Source of the DNA: Coprobacter secundus
GTDB taxonomy: Bacteria > Bacteroidota > Bacteroidia > Bacteroidales > Coprobacteraceae
Direction of reading: 5' to 3'
NCBI GenBank assembly: GCA_000803105.1
Contig: JTDA01000004.1
Location: 186,001 to 250,000 of the forward strand
Length of the DNA stretch: 64,000 nt
Shown here: positions 1 through 7,964 of the stretch, piece by piece
Layout: each line of letters opens with the position of its first letter
How positions within the stretch are numbered: the stretch's first letter is position 1
Made by a program: the position numbers and the translations under genes
Notes under the pieces: model-generated
What the model saw: only the letters and a program-made list of their open reading frames with translations
Database searches by the model: none
Told to the model about the DNA's origin: nothing

Positions 1-1
1 A

Positions 2-163
2 AATGACTTTCCTCGAGGAGGGCAAGTAAATTTTGTTTTAGGCAGTTTTCCTCCAGAGGAAGAAAAAATATTACCCGAGAAATTTGAACGGGCAGGTGAA
101 ATAATCAAAAGTTTTTGCTTAGCCGGAATACAACTCACCATGACACAGTTCAACAATAAATAA
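2..163 (+). CDS. pth: Peptidyl-tRNA hydrolase, C-terminal part (cut by window edge)
   Basis: The frame is open from base 2 to a TAA at 161-163 and gives 53 residues. They contain [14 protein letters not shown] near the start and [12 protein letters not shown] at the end, the typical C-terminus of bacterial peptidyl-tRNA hydrolase in this phylum. The enzyme releases peptides from prematurely dropped peptidyl-tRNAs in the cytosol. The catalytic N-terminal part lies outside the window. Only 7 bp separate it from the downstream S4-domain gene, so the two are probably co-transcribed; the pairing of pth with an Hsp15-like gene is common in Bacteroidales. Confidence 0.9.
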   Translation, partial: NDFPRGGQVNFVLGSFPPEEEKILPEKFERAGEIIKSFCLAGIQLTMTQFNNK

Positions 164-170
164 ACGAACT

Positions 171-605
171 ATGGGTAAAGAAAACGAAGTGCGTATAGAC
201 AAATGGATGTGGGCCACCCGCATTTTCAAAACCCGTACTATTGCAGCCGAGGCTTGTAAAAAAGGTCGAGTATCGGTATCGGGAACCACAGTAAAACCTT
301 CACGTACTATCAAAATTGGAGATATCATACAAGTACGTAAACCACCAGTTACATATTCTTTCAAAGTATTAGCATTGACAGAAAACCGAATGGGAGCTAA
401 GCTCGTACCCGAATTTCTCGAAAACGTGACACCTCCTGAACAAATGGAGATACTCGAATTGAGCCGTATCAGTGGTTTTATCAATAGAAGTAAAGGTATG
501 GGAAGACCGACAAAACGAGATAGCCGAGAACTAAAAAAATTTACCGAACAACAATATTTCGACGACACCTTCGATTTTGATTTCGACTTTGATAGCGAAG
601 ATTAA
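171..605 (+). CDS. hslR: Hsp15-like RNA-binding S4 domain protein
   Basis: This 144-residue protein begins with an S4 RNA-binding domain (about residues 7-70, VRIDKWMWATRIFKTRT, then GRVSVSG and IGDIIQV). That is the signature of the heat-shock protein 15 family, which binds stalled 50S subunits carrying peptidyl-tRNA. The partnership with pth fits a ribosome-rescue role. After a basic middle region (SKGMGRPTKRDSRELKK), the C-terminus is a low-complexity acidic tail of alternating Asp and Phe (DDTFDFDFDFDSED), which is not part of the S4 fold. The ATG at 171 is the only sensible start, 7 bp after pth. Confidence 0.88.
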   Translation: MGKENEVRIDKWMWATRIFKTRTIAAEACKKGRVSVSGTTVKPSRTIKIGDIIQVRKPPVTYSFKVLALTENRMGAKLVPEFLENVTPPEQMEILELSRISGFINRSKGMGRPTKRDSRELKKFTEQQYFDDTFDFDFDFDSED

Positions 606-687
606 TTAAAAACAAAATAAACCGCCTATTTGTTATATAAGACAGTGTGTATATATACTGTCTTATTTTTTTAAGAGGGTTCATAAT

Positions 688-1521
688 ATGACATCATTCA
701 AACCATCAGATGAACTAAAGCAAAAACTCTACGTTATCATTTTTAAATCAGATACGAAGGGCGGAAAACTGTTTGACGTATTGCTTCTGATTGTCATTGT
801 TTTTAGTGTCCTCCTCTCTATGCTTGAGAGTATCGTAGAATATGATAAGCAATACCTCATACCCTTCCGCATAGGAGAATGGATTATAACTTTTCTTTTC
901 ACAATAGAATACATTTTACGTATTTACTGCGTTCCCAATAAAAAGAAATATATATTTTCATTCTATGGCATTATCGACTTTCTTTCTATACTCCCTGCTT
1001 TTATTAGTATTCTATTTAGTAGTACCCGGTATTTCAGCATTATCAGATCTCTGAGGTTACTTCGAATTTTCCGCATCTTGAAACTATCCCGATATGTAAA
1101 AGAAAGTAACCATCTGGCCGAATCAATAAAACGAAGCGCAAAAAAAATATTACTCTTCTCTTATTTCATCATTATTATGGTAACTATATTAGGAGCCATC
1201 ATGTATGTTGTAGAGAGTAAAGTAAACCCAGGATTCGGCAATATACCCGAAAGCGTATACTGGGCTGTCGTTACCCTCACAACTGTAGGTTACGGAGATA
1301 TTACACCTGTAACTTTTCTCGGACAATTGATTGCAACTGTCATTATGCTTCTCGGCTACTCGATCATTGCCGTACCTACTGGTATCGTTTCTTCAGAAAT
1401 GATACGCAGCCATCGCATGAAAGATGTCGTATGCCTTAAATGTGGGAATCAAGAACACGATAAAAATGCATTTTATTGCCATCAATGTGGTTCTCGACTG
1501 CCTGTATCCAAATCACCATAA
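688..1521 (+). CDS. Voltage-gated potassium channel with C-terminal zinc ribbon
   Basis: The 277-residue inner-membrane protein has the six-helix voltage-gated cation channel layout. S1 is near residues 24-46, S2 near 60-80, S3 near 88-111, and an arginine-rich S4 lies near 113-137 (RSLRLLRIFRILKLSRYVKE). S5 is near 151-172, followed by the potassium selectivity filter TVGYGD at residues 199-204 and S6. The cytosolic tail carries four cysteines (249, 252, 264 and 267) in two CxxC pairs, predicting a small zinc ribbon in place of the more familiar RCK or cyclic-nucleotide domain. It appears to be monocistronic. Confidence 0.9.
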   Translation: MTSFKPSDELKQKLYVIIFKSDTKGGKLFDVLLLIVIVFSVLLSMLESIVEYDKQYLIPFRIGEWIITFLFTIEYILRIYCVPNKKKYIFSFYGIIDFLSILPAFISILFSSTRYFSIIRSLRLLRIFRILKLSRYVKESNHLAESIKRSAKKILLFSYFIIIMVTILGAIMYVVESKVNPGFGNIPESVYWAVVTLTTVGYGDITPVTFLGQLIATVIMLLGYSIIAVPTGIVSSEMIRSHRMKDVVCLKCGNQEHDKNAFYCHQCGSRLPVSKSP

Positions 1522-1851
1522 AAATTATATTATCTTAAACTATATCCGACTTTTTTACAAATCCATTTCTAAAATTTCGTTGAATATATTTTTTCGATTT
1601 TATATAGAAAAAACTGATTATCCGATAAATAAAAATACAAAAAAGTAGAAAGATATTCAAAACCAGTCTTTACGATTTCATCAAATAATTTAAACGGCTT
1701 CTATAGAAAAAAAATAGCATTTATCCATCAGAAACTAATATTTTATCAAAAAAATACGCTTATTGCTAAAAAACATTAACTTTGTGAATCAATGAAAGAA
1801 TATTGAAAAATTGTATAGGATTAAAATATCGATTCAAAAAAATTTAATAGT
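1522..1851. other. Intergenic region upstream of ilvE
   Basis: About 330 bp of AT-rich DNA with no credible gene. It carries the ilvE promoter near its end and, at 1687-1706, a sequence (AATTTAAACGGCTTCTATAG) resembling one end of the dispersed repeat family described at 30.8, 35.7, 36.8 and 54.2 kb. No full repeat copy is visible here. Confidence 0.5.
1777..1784 (+). promoter_or_regulatory. Promoter -7 box of ilvE
   Basis: TAACTTTG matches the Bacteroidota -7 consensus TAnnTTTG and lies 67 bp before the ilvE start. No clear TTG -33 box is seen at the usual 19-20 bp spacing. Confidence 0.5.
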
Positions 1852-2871
1852 ATGGAAACTATAGACTGGTCGAATCTATCGTTCGGTTATATGCCGACCG
1901 ATTATAATGTACGCTACACATACAAAAATAATGCATGGGGCGATTTAGAAATTTGGGATACTCCCGACATTAATTTGCATATGGCTGCAACATGCCTTCA
2001 CTATGGCCAAGAAGGATTTGAAGGATTAAAAGCCTTCAGAGGTAAAGATGGGAAAATACGAATCTTTCGACTCGAAGAAAATGCAGCACGTTTACAAAGT
2101 ACCTGTCGAGGTATCATGATGGCCGAACTATCAACAGAAAAATTCAAAGAAGCCATTGTTACAGTTGTAAAGAAAAATGAGAGATTCGTTCCTCCCTACG
2201 AAAGTGGAGCATCATTATATATACGTCCTTTACTTATCGGGACAAGTGCCCAAGTTGGAGTAAAACCATCATCCGAATATTTATTTGTAGTTTTTGTAAC
2301 ACCTGTTGGCCCTTACTTCAAAGAAGGATTTAAACCGACTCCAATGGTAATACTAAGACAGTATGATCGTGCAGCACCTTTAGGCACAGGTATCTACAAA
2401 GTTGGAGGTAACTACGCCGCCAGTCTGGTAGCTGGAGAGAAAGCTCATGCAATGGGATACTCTGCAGTATTATATCTCGATGCAAAAGAGAAAAAATATG
2501 TAGACGAATGCGGACCAGCCAACTTTTTTGGAATCCGAGACAATCACTACATCACCCCTAAATCATCATCTATCCTTCCCTCAATCACCAACAAAAGTTT
2601 GATGAAAATTGCCGAGTCGATGGGTATGATTGTTGAACAACGTCGAGTACCGGAAGAAGAACTTGAAACTTTCGAAGAAGCCGGAGCATGTGGTACAGCT
2701 GCTGTTATCAGTCCTATCGAACGCATAGATGACTTAGATGCCAATAAATCTTATATTTTTTCTAAGAATGGTAAACCTGGAGTTATATGCGAAAAACTTT
2801 ATAATAAACTTCGGGGCATTCAATACGGAGACGAACCCGATACCTTTGGATGGATAACTATTGTTGAATAA
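1852..2871 (+). CDS. ilvE: Branched-chain amino acid aminotransferase
   Basis: A 339-residue class IV (fold type IV) PLP aminotransferase of the eukaryote-like BCAT group. It interconverts leucine, isoleucine and valine with their 2-oxo acids using glutamate/2-oxoglutarate. The Schiff-base lysine is K183 in TGIYKVGGNYAAS. Other family motifs are GQEGFEGLKAFRG near residues 52-64, SLYIRPLL near 121-128 and ECGPANFFGI near 219-228. The length is normal for the family. It is preceded by a TAnnTTTG promoter and followed by a strong palindromic terminator, so it is a single-gene unit. Confidence 0.95.
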   Translation: METIDWSNLSFGYMPTDYNVRYTYKNNAWGDLEIWDTPDINLHMAATCLHYGQEGFEGLKAFRGKDGKIRIFRLEENAARLQSTCRGIMMAELSTEKFKEAIVTVVKKNERFVPPYESGASLYIRPLLIGTSAQVGVKPSSEYLFVVFVTPVGPYFKEGFKPTPMVILRQYDRAAPLGTGIYKVGGNYAASLVAGEKAHAMGYSAVLYLDAKEKKYVDECGPANFFGIRDNHYITPKSSSILPSITNKSLMKIAESMGMIVEQRRVPEEELETFEEAGACGTAAVISPIERIDDLDANKSYIFSKNGKPGVICEKLYNKLRGIQYGDEPDTFGWITIVE

Positions 2872-2883
2872 GTATCATAAATT

Positions 2884-2936
2884 AAAAAATGACAGAAAAA
2901 ATCCTGCTTAAAGCAGGATTTTTTCTGTCATTTTTT
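2884..2936. terminator. Perfect 26-bp palindrome, bidirectional-looking terminator
   Basis: Bases 2884-2909 and 2911-2936 are perfect reverse complements around a single base. The arms start with six A and end with six T, so the structure reads as a rho-independent terminator on either strand. It directly follows ilvE. Confidence 0.85.
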
Positions 2937-3020
2937 AAACAAATCATACAAGCAACTTGTTAATAAATACATAAGATTATAAAGATTCACACATTTGTAT
3001 TAACCATAGTTGCTATAATA

Positions 3021-3872
3021 ATGGATTTTAACGACTTATCTTACAAAGAAACTCATGTTGCACTACACAACAGCTGCAACCAGTCTCTCAATGGGGAAGA
3101 TAACAACTTCTATGAGGACGAAACTTATAATTGTAAAAACTGTAATACTCCTTTATTCCCACTTAAAAACAAACTGGCCTCCCGAATAGGATGGCTCTCT
3201 TTCGTCAACGCTATACCTGGAAAAATCCAACACCGACCTGTTACAGAAAATATACGTTCCGAAATTTTTTGTAACTGTTGCGGTACTTTTTTAGGATATA
3301 TATTTTTCAGCAAACGTTTATCATCAAACGGATTCAGATACTTTATCAATACTCTTTCTGTAAAAATCAAAAATAAAAATCCAGAAACCGTAATACAAAC
3401 TGCATGGCTCGCTGGCGGTAGTTTCTGGGGCATCGAACATTATCTTAAAAAACTCAATGGTGTACTTTATACCACTGTCGGATATATGGGAGGTGAAATA
3501 GAAAATCCTACATATAAACAAGTATGCACGCAAACAACAGGACATTATGAAACCGTAGAAATCCAATATGAACCTCGGAAATTAAGCTATGAAAAACTCC
3601 TTAAATACTTTTTTGAAATACATGATTTCACCCAGACAAATGGGCAAAACTCAGACATTGGCCCTCAATATCGTTCTGTAATTTTTTGGTCTACTCCTGA
3701 AGAAAAAGATATTGCAATCAAACTTATGAAACAACTTTCACAAATGGGCTTTAAAGTAGCTACTCAATTACTTCCTGTAACAAAATTTTGGCCAGCAGAA
3801 AGTTACCATCAAGATTATTATATGTATAAGCAAGATCAACCCCACAGTCATAAATATCACAAAATATTCTGA
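3021..3872 (+). CDS. MsrB-MsrA fusion protein lacking both catalytic cysteines
   Basis: The 283-residue protein has an MsrB-like N-terminal half (about residues 30-118) and an MsrA-like C-terminal half (about 125-275), the order found in the bifunctional methionine sulfoxide reductase B/A proteins of this phylum. MsrB keeps its four zinc cysteines (38, 41, 84 and 87). Its catalytic Cys in the RYCIN motif is Phe108 (RYFIN), and the conserved HLGH has become FLGY. In MsrA the GGCFWG motif reads GGSFWG, so the nucleophile is Ser134. The MsrA fold markers remain: GYMGG, TGHYETVEIQY, GPQYRS and AESYHQDYY. By family knowledge neither half should reduce methionine sulfoxide. There is no obvious signal peptide. 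It may be a pseudoenzyme or a paralogue of an active MsrBA elsewhere. Confidence 0.85.
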   Translation: MDFNDLSYKETHVALHNSCNQSLNGEDNNFYEDETYNCKNCNTPLFPLKNKLASRIGWLSFVNAIPGKIQHRPVTENIRSEIFCNCCGTFLGYIFFSKRLSSNGFRYFINTLSVKIKNKNPETVIQTAWLAGGSFWGIEHYLKKLNGVLYTTVGYMGGEIENPTYKQVCTQTTGHYETVEIQYEPRKLSYEKLLKYFFEIHDFTQTNGQNSDIGPQYRSVIFWSTPEEKDIAIKLMKQLSQMGFKVATQLLPVTKFWPAESYHQDYYMYKQDQPHSHKYHKIF

Positions 3873-3943
3873 ATACCTCCCCCTCCTAAAACAATAATAA
3901 GTCAAAATCAAATTATAACCTTTATATTAGTTTCTTCCTGACA

Positions 3944-3973
3944 TTGGCATTCTCTGCTTTTTATTTATCTTTG
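3944..3973 (+). promoter_or_regulatory. Promoter of the esterase-peptidase pair
   Basis: TTG at 3944-3946, a 19-bp spacer, and TATCTTTG at 3966-3973 give a full match to the Bacteroidota -33/-7 promoter. It lies about 31 bp before the ATG at 4005. Confidence 0.7.
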
Positions 3974-4004
3974 CAGTAACAGAGATACATTAGCCTTTAA
4001 AATC

Positions 4005-5603
4005 ATGTTCAGAAACTCTCACTCTATTTTTCTATTTTTATTGTTTTCACTCATCGGATATAACATATCCGTTTCGGCACAAACCGCATCCGAAAGAATA
4101 AAACAATCTTATACAACGCTCCATCCACATATCTTCATTAATAATATAGAAGATATCACCGAAGGAAACTTTATTGAGCCTTGCTCTCAAAAGATAATGA
4201 CCGGATTACCTCCATTCCGACGTATTTCATTAATATCACGACCTACATCCGAATCAAACATTGGAATAGAAGTATGGATGCCCATTGAAAACTGGAATGG
4301 GCGTTTTTTAGGTACAGGGACTGGAGGAGGAGCTGGATATATAAATTTTTGGGCTCTTGAAATTGGACTAAAACGAGGGTTTGCCGTTGCCAATACAGAC
4401 ATGGGAACTTCTCCGGCAGCACATGAGGTGTATGAATATCCCGAACGATGGAAAGACTTCGGATATCGAGCAACACACGAAATGACCGTAGTTGCAAAAA
4501 AATTCATAAAAAAATATTATGGAAAAGAACCACTCTATTCTTACTTCCAAGGCTGCTCTACAGGAGGACAGCAAGCTCTCTCTGAAGCCCAGCGCTACCC
4601 TGAAGATTACAATGGAATATTAGCCGGAGCCCCGGCCAATAACCGCACACATCTACACACCATGTTCTTATGGAGCCATGCTCTATGCAACGAAAATCCA
4701 GAATTGATGTTTTCAAAAAAACAATTACAGAAAATAACTGAAATTGTCATACAAAAAAATGTGGGCAAAGACGGGGGAGCTCCAACTGACCATTTTCTCA
4801 CAGACCCAAGAATTGCCACCATCGATGCGGAAATCTTCAAGTCCTTTCTTTCAGAAAAGCAAGTAGACATATTAAAAAAGATACTCAACGGACCTGTCAA
4901 TCCAAATACAGGAGAAAGAATATACTGCTCATTTCCTTTAAATAGCGAAGATAAACCGTCTGGACAAGAATACTTTCAAGGAAAATCAGCAGTCAACGAA
5001 CTTTTGTACCCATTTATCTGGGCATTTGGAAAAGATTTCGATTACCGCAAATTTGATTTTGACAAAGATTTAGAAAAAGTCGATTCTATACTGGCACCAA
5101 TATTAAATGCAAACAATCCAGATTTAAGACCATTGAAAAAAAATAATGGAAAAATCATAATGTACACAGGAACATGTGATCCCATTGTTCCTTTTCCTGA
5201 CGCAATAAATTATTATGAACGGGTAATAGAACAAACAGGAAGTTTAGAAGAAACACAAACATTTTTCCGTTATTTCATTATTCCTGGAATGAATCATTGT
5301 GCCAACGGTCCTGGAGTAAACGACTTTGGACAAGGATTTCCTACACCTCCAAATCCAGACAAAGAGCAAGATATTCTCACCTTATTGATGGACTGGGTAG
5401 AAAAGGGAAAAGCCCCTGAGCGAATAATAGCCACCCGATATAAAGATAATTCCAGAAAAGAAATAGAAATGCAACGACCTGTATATCCATATCCAGATTT
5501 TCCTCATTATATAGGAGGAGATCCGACTTTACCCCAAAACTATAAGAGAAAAACCCACCTTAGAAACAATGTTCCTATTCCGGCAAAAAAATATTTGAAA
5601 TAA
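4005..5603 (+). CDS. Tannase/feruloyl esterase family protein
   Basis: A 532-residue exported alpha/beta hydrolase with a signal peptide (residues 1 to about 25, ending VSAQ). It carries the tannase-family CS-D-HC arrangement. The nucleophile is Ser185 next to Cys184 in GCSTGGQQ, the likely acid is Asp392 in TGTCDPIVP, and the base is His431 next to Cys432 in GMNHCANGPG. Family members cleave ester bonds of gallic or ferulic acid esters of plant origin; the actual substrate cannot be read from sequence. A peptidase gene follows 36 bp downstream on the same strand and may share the transcript. Confidence 0.88.
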   Translation: MFRNSHSIFLFLLFSLIGYNISVSAQTASERIKQSYTTLHPHIFINNIEDITEGNFIEPCSQKIMTGLPPFRRISLISRPTSESNIGIEVWMPIENWNGRFLGTGTGGGAGYINFWALEIGLKRGFAVANTDMGTSPAAHEVYEYPERWKDFGYRATHEMTVVAKKFIKKYYGKEPLYSYFQGCSTGGQQALSEAQRYPEDYNGILAGAPANNRTHLHTMFLWSHALCNENPELMFSKKQLQKITEIVIQKNVGKDGGAPTDHFLTDPRIATIDAEIFKSFLSEKQVDILKKILNGPVNPNTGERIYCSFPLNSEDKPSGQEYFQGKSAVNELLYPFIWAFGKDFDYRKFDFDKDLEKVDSILAPILNANNPDLRPLKKNNGKIIMYTGTCDPIVPFPDAINYYERVIEQTGSLEETQTFFRYFIIPGMNHCANGPGVNDFGQGFPTPPNPDKEQDILTLLMDWVEKGKAPERIIATRYKDNSRKEIEMQRPVYPYPDFPHYIGGDPTLPQNYKRKTHLRNNVPIPAKKYLK

Positions 5604-5639
5604 AACAAACAAAAAATAATACATATAATATACTCAACT

Positions 5640-7043
5640 ATGAAATCCTATTACTTACCAATAGCATGCTTCTTTCTTAGCATCTCTCTATTGGCAAATA
5701 GCCAACAAACCGAAAAAGGTGGCATTTCTTCTGAAATGCTGCAACAAATCAAACAATCATATCAGGGAACATCAACTGATAAAGCGATACGCAATGCTAT
5801 TTGCAATAACGATATAAATAAACTGGCCATAAACATTGACAACAAAAATAACTTTGATACCTATTTCTCTCACAAAATCAATAGTAAAGGTATCACCGAC
5901 CAAAAATCATCTGGACGATGTTGGCTATTCACGGGATTGAATGTATTCCGAGCACAAGCTATTGCCAAATATGATATGGGAGATTTTCAATTTTCTCAAG
6001 TCTATCCTTTTTTCTGGGACCAGCTCGAAAAAGCCAACCTCTTTCTACAAGGAATCATCGATACCCGCAAAAAGCCTATAAACGATAAGATGGTAGAATG
6101 GCTCTTCAAAAACCCCTTAAGTGACGGGGGACAATTCACTGGAATATCCGATATTTTAAGCAAATATGGTGTAGTTCCAGCAGAAGTTATGACAGAGACA
6201 AACAGTAGCGAAAACACCAGTCGTATGGCATATTTGATAAAGCTAAAACTAAGAGAGTTTGGGATACAATTACGTAATGAAGCGGCCCAAGGAAGCTCTA
6301 TTGCCTCATTAGAAAAAAGCAAGATACAAATGTTAGGTACTATATACCGTATGCTGGTACTCAACCTAGGAGAACCACCTGCCTCATTTACCTGGACACG
6401 AAAAGATGCCAAAGGCAATCCGGTTGAAACCAAAGAATATACACCTATGTCTTTCTTCAATGAATTTATAGGAAAAGACTTAACCAATAACTATGTCATG
6501 CTAATGAATGATCCCAGCCGCGACTACTATAAGCTATATGAAATAGATTACGACCGCCATCGCTATGATGGTAGAAACTGGACATACGTAAACTTACCAA
6601 TAGAAGACATCAAAGAAATGGCTATTGCATCCATTAAAGATAGTACTATGATGTATTTTTCATGCGATGTAGGCAAATTTCTCGATAGAGAACGAGGCTT
6701 ACTCGATACAGACTATTATGATTATGGTTCTTTGATGGGAACTACTTTCAATATGGATAAGAAGCAACGTGTACAAACTTTTGCAAGCGGTTCATCTCAT
6801 GCAATGACTTTGATGGCCGTAGACTTAGACCCAAACGGTAAGCCTAAAAAGTGGATGGTAGAGAATAGTTGGGGACCAGGTGCAAACAATGGACATTTAA
6901 TCATGACAGACAAATGGTTTGACGAATACATGTTCCGTCTTGTCGTCGATAAAAAATACATTACTCCAAAAGTAAAAGAAGTACTAAAACAAAAAGCAAC
7001 CCTCCTGCCGGCCTGGGATCCGATGTTTGCTGAGGAAAAATAA
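5640..7043 (+). CDS. pepC: Exported C1B (bleomycin hydrolase/PepC-type) cysteine aminopeptidase
   Basis: A 467-residue papain-fold peptidase of family C1B. The catalytic triad is visible: Cys94 in QKSSGRCWLF, His387 in GSSHAMTLM and Asn409 in VENSWG. Unlike the cytosolic PepC of lactic acid bacteria, it starts with a signal peptide (residues 1 to about 22), so it should act outside the cytoplasm, trimming peptides. Its length matches the family. It follows the tannase-family gene by 36 bp, and a terminator hairpin lies 22 bp downstream. Confidence 0.9.
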   Translation: MKSYYLPIACFFLSISLLANSQQTEKGGISSEMLQQIKQSYQGTSTDKAIRNAICNNDINKLAINIDNKNNFDTYFSHKINSKGITDQKSSGRCWLFTGLNVFRAQAIAKYDMGDFQFSQVYPFFWDQLEKANLFLQGIIDTRKKPINDKMVEWLFKNPLSDGGQFTGISDILSKYGVVPAEVMTETNSSENTSRMAYLIKLKLREFGIQLRNEAAQGSSIASLEKSKIQMLGTIYRMLVLNLGEPPASFTWTRKDAKGNPVETKEYTPMSFFNEFIGKDLTNNYVMLMNDPSRDYYKLYEIDYDRHRYDGRNWTYVNLPIEDIKEMAIASIKDSTMMYFSCDVGKFLDRERGLLDTDYYDYGSLMGTTFNMDKKQRVQTFASGSSHAMTLMAVDLDPNGKPKKWMVENSWGPGANNGHLIMTDKWFDEYMFRLVVDKKYITPKVKEVLKQKATLLPAWDPMFAEEK

Positions 7044-7343
7044 AATTTACAACATACAAACAAGACAATTTCTTTTTTCAAGAGAATATGAAAATACCCT
7101 CTTGAAAAAAGGAATTGTATATGATATCTTAATTTAAAATCCTATCTGATAAAAATCTGAAGTCAAAGGACAAAAGCAGAACTTACATATAACCAGACTT
7201 CTAAATAAAAAACATACTACAGAATAATAAATAAAAAGAATAACCTATTTTTTGATAATTTTAAACAGCCTCTAAGTTTATTTGTAAATTGCACGCTTTC
7301 TTTTTCAAAAAGATTTTGTATCATTGCATAAAATAAAGAGGAT
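7044..7343. other. Intergenic region with terminator and a repeat-end-like sequence
   Basis: About 300 bp. Besides the pepC terminator it holds, at 7257-7276, AATTTTAAACAGCCTCTAAG, close to the terminal sequence of the dispersed repeats. A TATCATTG at 7319-7326 is a near-match -7 box for the next gene. No coding sequence is seen. Confidence 0.45.
7066..7117 (+). terminator. Terminator hairpin after pepC
   Basis: 19-bp arms at 7066-7084 and 7099-7117 pair with a single G-U mismatch around a 14-nt loop. There is no long T run after the stem, so it may act as a transcript-end stabiliser. Confidence 0.6.
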
Positions 7344-7883
7344 ATGGACCCGCAAACAATAATAAAAAAATACTATACACCCGGTACTAAACTTTATGAT
7401 ATACTTGTAGACCATAGTCAATTAGTAACAGAAAAAGCATTGGCTATAGCCAATGCCCACCCTGAATTTAATGCAGATAAGCAATTTATTGCCGAAGCTG
7501 CCATGTTACACGATATTGGAATTTTTCTAACTGATGCTCCAGATATTGAATGCCATGGAGCGAGACCATATATTTGCCACGGGACTTTGGGTAGTGAACT
7601 TTTAAAAAAAGAAGGATTACCTCGACATGCCCTTGTCTGCGAACGGCATACAGGTGCCGGACTCTCCCTTGATGAAATTATAGCTCAAAATCTACCTATC
7701 CCGCATCGGGACATGCTGCCCATAAGTATTGAAGAGCAAATAATCTGTTTTTCAGACAAATTTTATTCCAAATCAGACCCTTTAAAAGAAAAAAGCCTCG
7801 ATAAAATACGTAAAAGTATGGTCAAATATGGAGAAGCATCTGTCCATCGTTTTGAAAGCTGGTGTAAATTGTTTCTTCTCTAA
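7344..7883 (+). CDS. HD-domain phosphohydrolase of unknown substrate
   Basis: This 179-residue cytosolic protein carries the HD metal-binding signature. His24 (LVDHSQLV) and the adjacent His56-Asp57 (MLHDIGI) are followed by further histidines (CHG, ICHGTLGSELL, CERHTGAG) and an Asp in CFSDKFY. HD proteins of this size hydrolyse nucleotides or phosphoesters using divalent metal. The exact reaction is not deducible, and the family is usually annotated only as an uncharacterised HD-superfamily hydrolase. It stands alone between a terminator and the lptD promoter. Confidence 0.8.
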   Translation: MDPQTIIKKYYTPGTKLYDILVDHSQLVTEKALAIANAHPEFNADKQFIAEAAMLHDIGIFLTDAPDIECHGARPYICHGTLGSELLKKEGLPRHALVCERHTGAGLSLDEIIAQNLPIPHRDMLPISIEEQIICFSDKFYSKSDPLKEKSLDKIRKSMVKYGEASVHRFESWCKLFLL

Positions 7884-7930
7884 AATATATTAAATCCCGC
7901 CCAATCCCTTATAAGTTGGGGTAAATTATG

Positions 7931-7938
7931 TATTTTTG
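7931..7938 (+). promoter_or_regulatory. Promoter -7 box of lptD
   Basis: TATTTTTG fits TAnnTTTG and lies 26 bp before the ATG at 7965. It supports 7965 over the upstream TTG at 7959 as the start, though both would lie on the transcript. Confidence 0.5.
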
Positions 7939-7964
7939 CAGTCCGATAACCTATAGGTTTGCGA

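Noticed and set aside
119-568. 149-codon minus-strand frame
   Set aside because: It is antisense to the Hsp15-like gene, which has clear S4-domain motifs; there is no promoter or homology.
3420-3422. Ser134 of the MsrA half as a possible selenocysteine variant
   Set aside because: The codon is AGT, not TGA, so this is a plain Cys-to-Ser replacement.
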